Shown here: positions 4,825 to 6,082 of the stretch, one piece after another
How positions within the stretch are numbered: position 1 is the first letter of the stretch
How the letters are laid out: each line of letters opens with the position of its first letter
NCBI GenBank assembly: GCA_900549215.1
Contig: URNJ01000110.1
Coordinates: 1-6,082 of the forward strand
Direction: 5' to 3'
Length of the DNA stretch: 6,082 bases
Source: an uncultured Collinsella sp.
GTDB lineage: Bacteria; Actinomycetota; Coriobacteriia; Coriobacteriales; Coriobacteriaceae
Notes under the pieces: generated by a model
The model's database searches: none
What the model saw: the letters and a program-made list of their open reading frames with translations, nothing else
What the model was told of the DNA's origin: nothing
Position numbers and translations under genes: made by a program

Positions 4825-6082
4825 GTGAGGTTCAGGCGCTGGTGGAGTGTCCCGTTATCGTTGGCACGGCGGGCCACGTTGACCACGGCAAGTCGGCATT
4901 GATCGAGGCGCTGACCGGCAAGAATCCCGACCGTCTGGAGGTTGAGCGCCGTCGCGGTATGACCGTGGAGCTGGGCTTTGGCGAGCTGGCGCTGCCGAGC
5001 GGCAAGATCGTCGGCCTGGTCGACGTGCCGGGCCATGCGCATTACCTGCGTGCCATGGTGCAGGGTGCGACAGGCATCGACGTTGCCGTGCTGGTGGTTT
5101 CGGCCGTCGAGGGCGTGATGCCGCAGACCCGCGAGCACGTGCATGTGCTGGAGCTGTTGGGCGTTACGCATATGGTGGTCGCGCTGACGATGTGCGACCT
5201 GGCCGACGCCGAGATGACCGAGCTTGCCGAGCTCGATGTCGATGACTTTTTGTCGGGTACCGTGTTTGCGGGCGCGCCGATTGTGCCCGTGTCGTCTAAG
5301 ACCGGCGCGGGGATCGATGACCTGCTGACTGCGCTCGACGAGCAGGTTGCCGCTTGCTGGGATGCCTGCCGTGCCCGCGCCGAGCTCACCGATGCCGCAC
5401 CGCGTCTGCCTATCGACCGCTGCTTTACGATCAAGGGCGCCGGTACCGTGGTGACGGGAACGTTGCACGATGCGCCCGTCGCGGTGGGCGACGAGCTGAT
5501 GGCTTTGCCGTCGCGTACGGTCTGTCGCGTGCGCGGGATTCAGGTGCATGGCGATACGCCGCGCGCGCTGCCTGGTCAGCGTGTGGCGCTCAACCTAGTT
5601 GGTGACGGTGTCGCGGCGCTTGACCGTGGCGAGATGCTGGGCGTGGCGGACCGCTTTGGCCAGACGTTGCGCTTTATGATGACGTTTACGTATTTGGGTC
5701 GCGAGGGCGCCAAGCCGCGCGTGCTCGAGTCGGGCGCGCGCGTGCATGTGATGGCCGGCACGGCCGAGGTCGTCGGCCGCATCATGCTTTTGGAGGGCGA
5801 GGCTCCCATGGCGGTGGGCGAGACCCGTCCCGTACAGGTGCGCTTGGAGGAGCCGCTGCCGCTGCGAGCCGGAGCCCACGCCGTGGTGCTGTCGTATTCG
5901 CCCGTTATGCTCATTGGCGGCGGGCGTGTGCTGCTTTCGCGCTGCCGTCGCTCGCGCGAGCTTTCGACGGGGGAGCGCGCGCTGCTTGCTGCGCTTGAGG
6001 CCGGAGATGTTTCGGGTGCGGTGGATGCGTGGCTGGCGCTGCAAGCGCTGCCGGTTGCGGCGGGCGCTGGTGGAGCCGCGGC
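4821..6082 (+). CDS. selB: Selenocysteine-specific elongation factor SelB, C-terminus cut by window edge
   Basis: ATG 4821 opens a frame that runs to the window end (420 codons plus 2 nt). SelB is a GTPase that brings Sec-tRNA to the ribosome at UGA codons marked by a SECIS hairpin. The G domain shows GHVDHGKS (residues 18-25, P-loop), RRGMTVELGF (44-53, switch I), DVPGH (68-72) and SSKTG (158-162). A translation-factor beta-barrel starts around LPIDRCFTIKGAGTVVTGT (196-214). The G4 motif reads TMCD (123-126), where E. coli SelB has TKAD, so the usual Lys is Met. SelB proteins are usually a little over 600 residues, so most of the C-terminal winged-helix, SECIS-binding part is missing. GAGAAGG (4804-4810) inside selA is a plausible ribosome site, 10 nt before the start. 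The 4-nt overlap with selA suggests translational coupling. Confidence 0.95.
   Translation, partial: MSEVQALVECPVIVGTAGHVDHGKSALIEALTGKNPDRLEVERRRGMTVELGFGELALPSGKIVGLVDVPGHAHYLRAMVQGATGIDVAVLVVSAVEGVMPQTREHVHVLELLGVTHMVVALTMCDLADAEMTELAELDVDDFLSGTVFAGAPIVPVSSKTGAGIDDLLTALDEQVAACWDACRARAELTDAAPRLPIDRCFTIKGAGTVVTGTLHDAPVAVGDELMALPSRTVCRVRGIQVHGDTPRALPGQRVALNLVGDGVAALDRGEMLGVADRFGQTLRFMMTFTYLGREGAKPRVLESGARVHVMAGTAEVVGRIMLLEGEAPMAVGETRPVQVRLEEPLPLRAGAHAVVLSYSPVMLIGGGRVLLSRCRRSRELSTGERALLAALEAGDVSGAVDAWLALQALPVAAGAGGAA

Noticed and set aside
3229..5549. Long minus-strand open frames opposite selA and selB (3229-4284 and 4548-5549)
   Set aside because: Both are antisense to firmly identified genes, have low-complexity Arg/His/Gly-rich translations, and show no family motif.

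Overview
The window is a GC-rich stretch of bacterial DNA. All genes lie on the + strand and are tightly packed. It links a formate hydrogenlyase (FHL) type locus to the selenocysteine (Sec) insertion machinery. The gene set (HycI-like hydrogenase protease, FocA-type formate channel, molybdopterin enzyme, SelA, SelB), the strong G/C third-position bias and the Asp/Glu/Ala/Val-rich proteins fit an anaerobic gut actinobacterium of the Coriobacteriia, perhaps Collinsella. That assignment is inference from gene content and composition; no marker gene in the window proves it.

Layout: (1) 1-171, the last 56 codons of a HycI-type hydrogenase maturation endopeptidase whose start lies off the window. 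(2) 211-1050, a formate/nitrite transporter family channel with both family signatures, 39 nt after hycI and probably in the same transcript. (3) 1073-1108, a strong intrinsic terminator that closes this unit. (4) 1173-3290, a 705-residue molybdopterin oxidoreductase of the DMSO-reductase superfamily. It has an N-terminal [4Fe-4S] motif, a probable Cys (not Sec) molybdenum ligand, no export signal and no partner subunit in view. (5) 3291-3366, a 76-nt intergenic leader with a 9-bp hairpin, a 10-bp palindrome and a short direct repeat. (6) 3367-4824, selA, complete. (7) 4821 to the window edge, selB, overlapping selA by 4 nt (ATGA) and cut after 420 codons, so most of its C-terminal SECIS-binding region is missing.

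How the genes fit together: HycI would process the large subunit of an FHL-type [NiFe] hydrogenase and FocA would move formate across the membrane. FHL formate dehydrogenases are commonly selenoproteins, and SelA and SelB would make and deliver the Sec for them. The selenoprotein itself, selC and selD are not in this window. The molybdopterin enzyme between the two modules is the least explained gene: it resembles PhsA/PsrA-like reductases more than formate dehydrogenases, and its substrate cannot be read from the sequence.

I found no mobile element, CRISPR array, tRNA or rRNA. I do not see a clearly new system. The points most worth a second look are the orphan molybdoenzyme, the structured selA leader and the non-canonical G4 motif in SelB.
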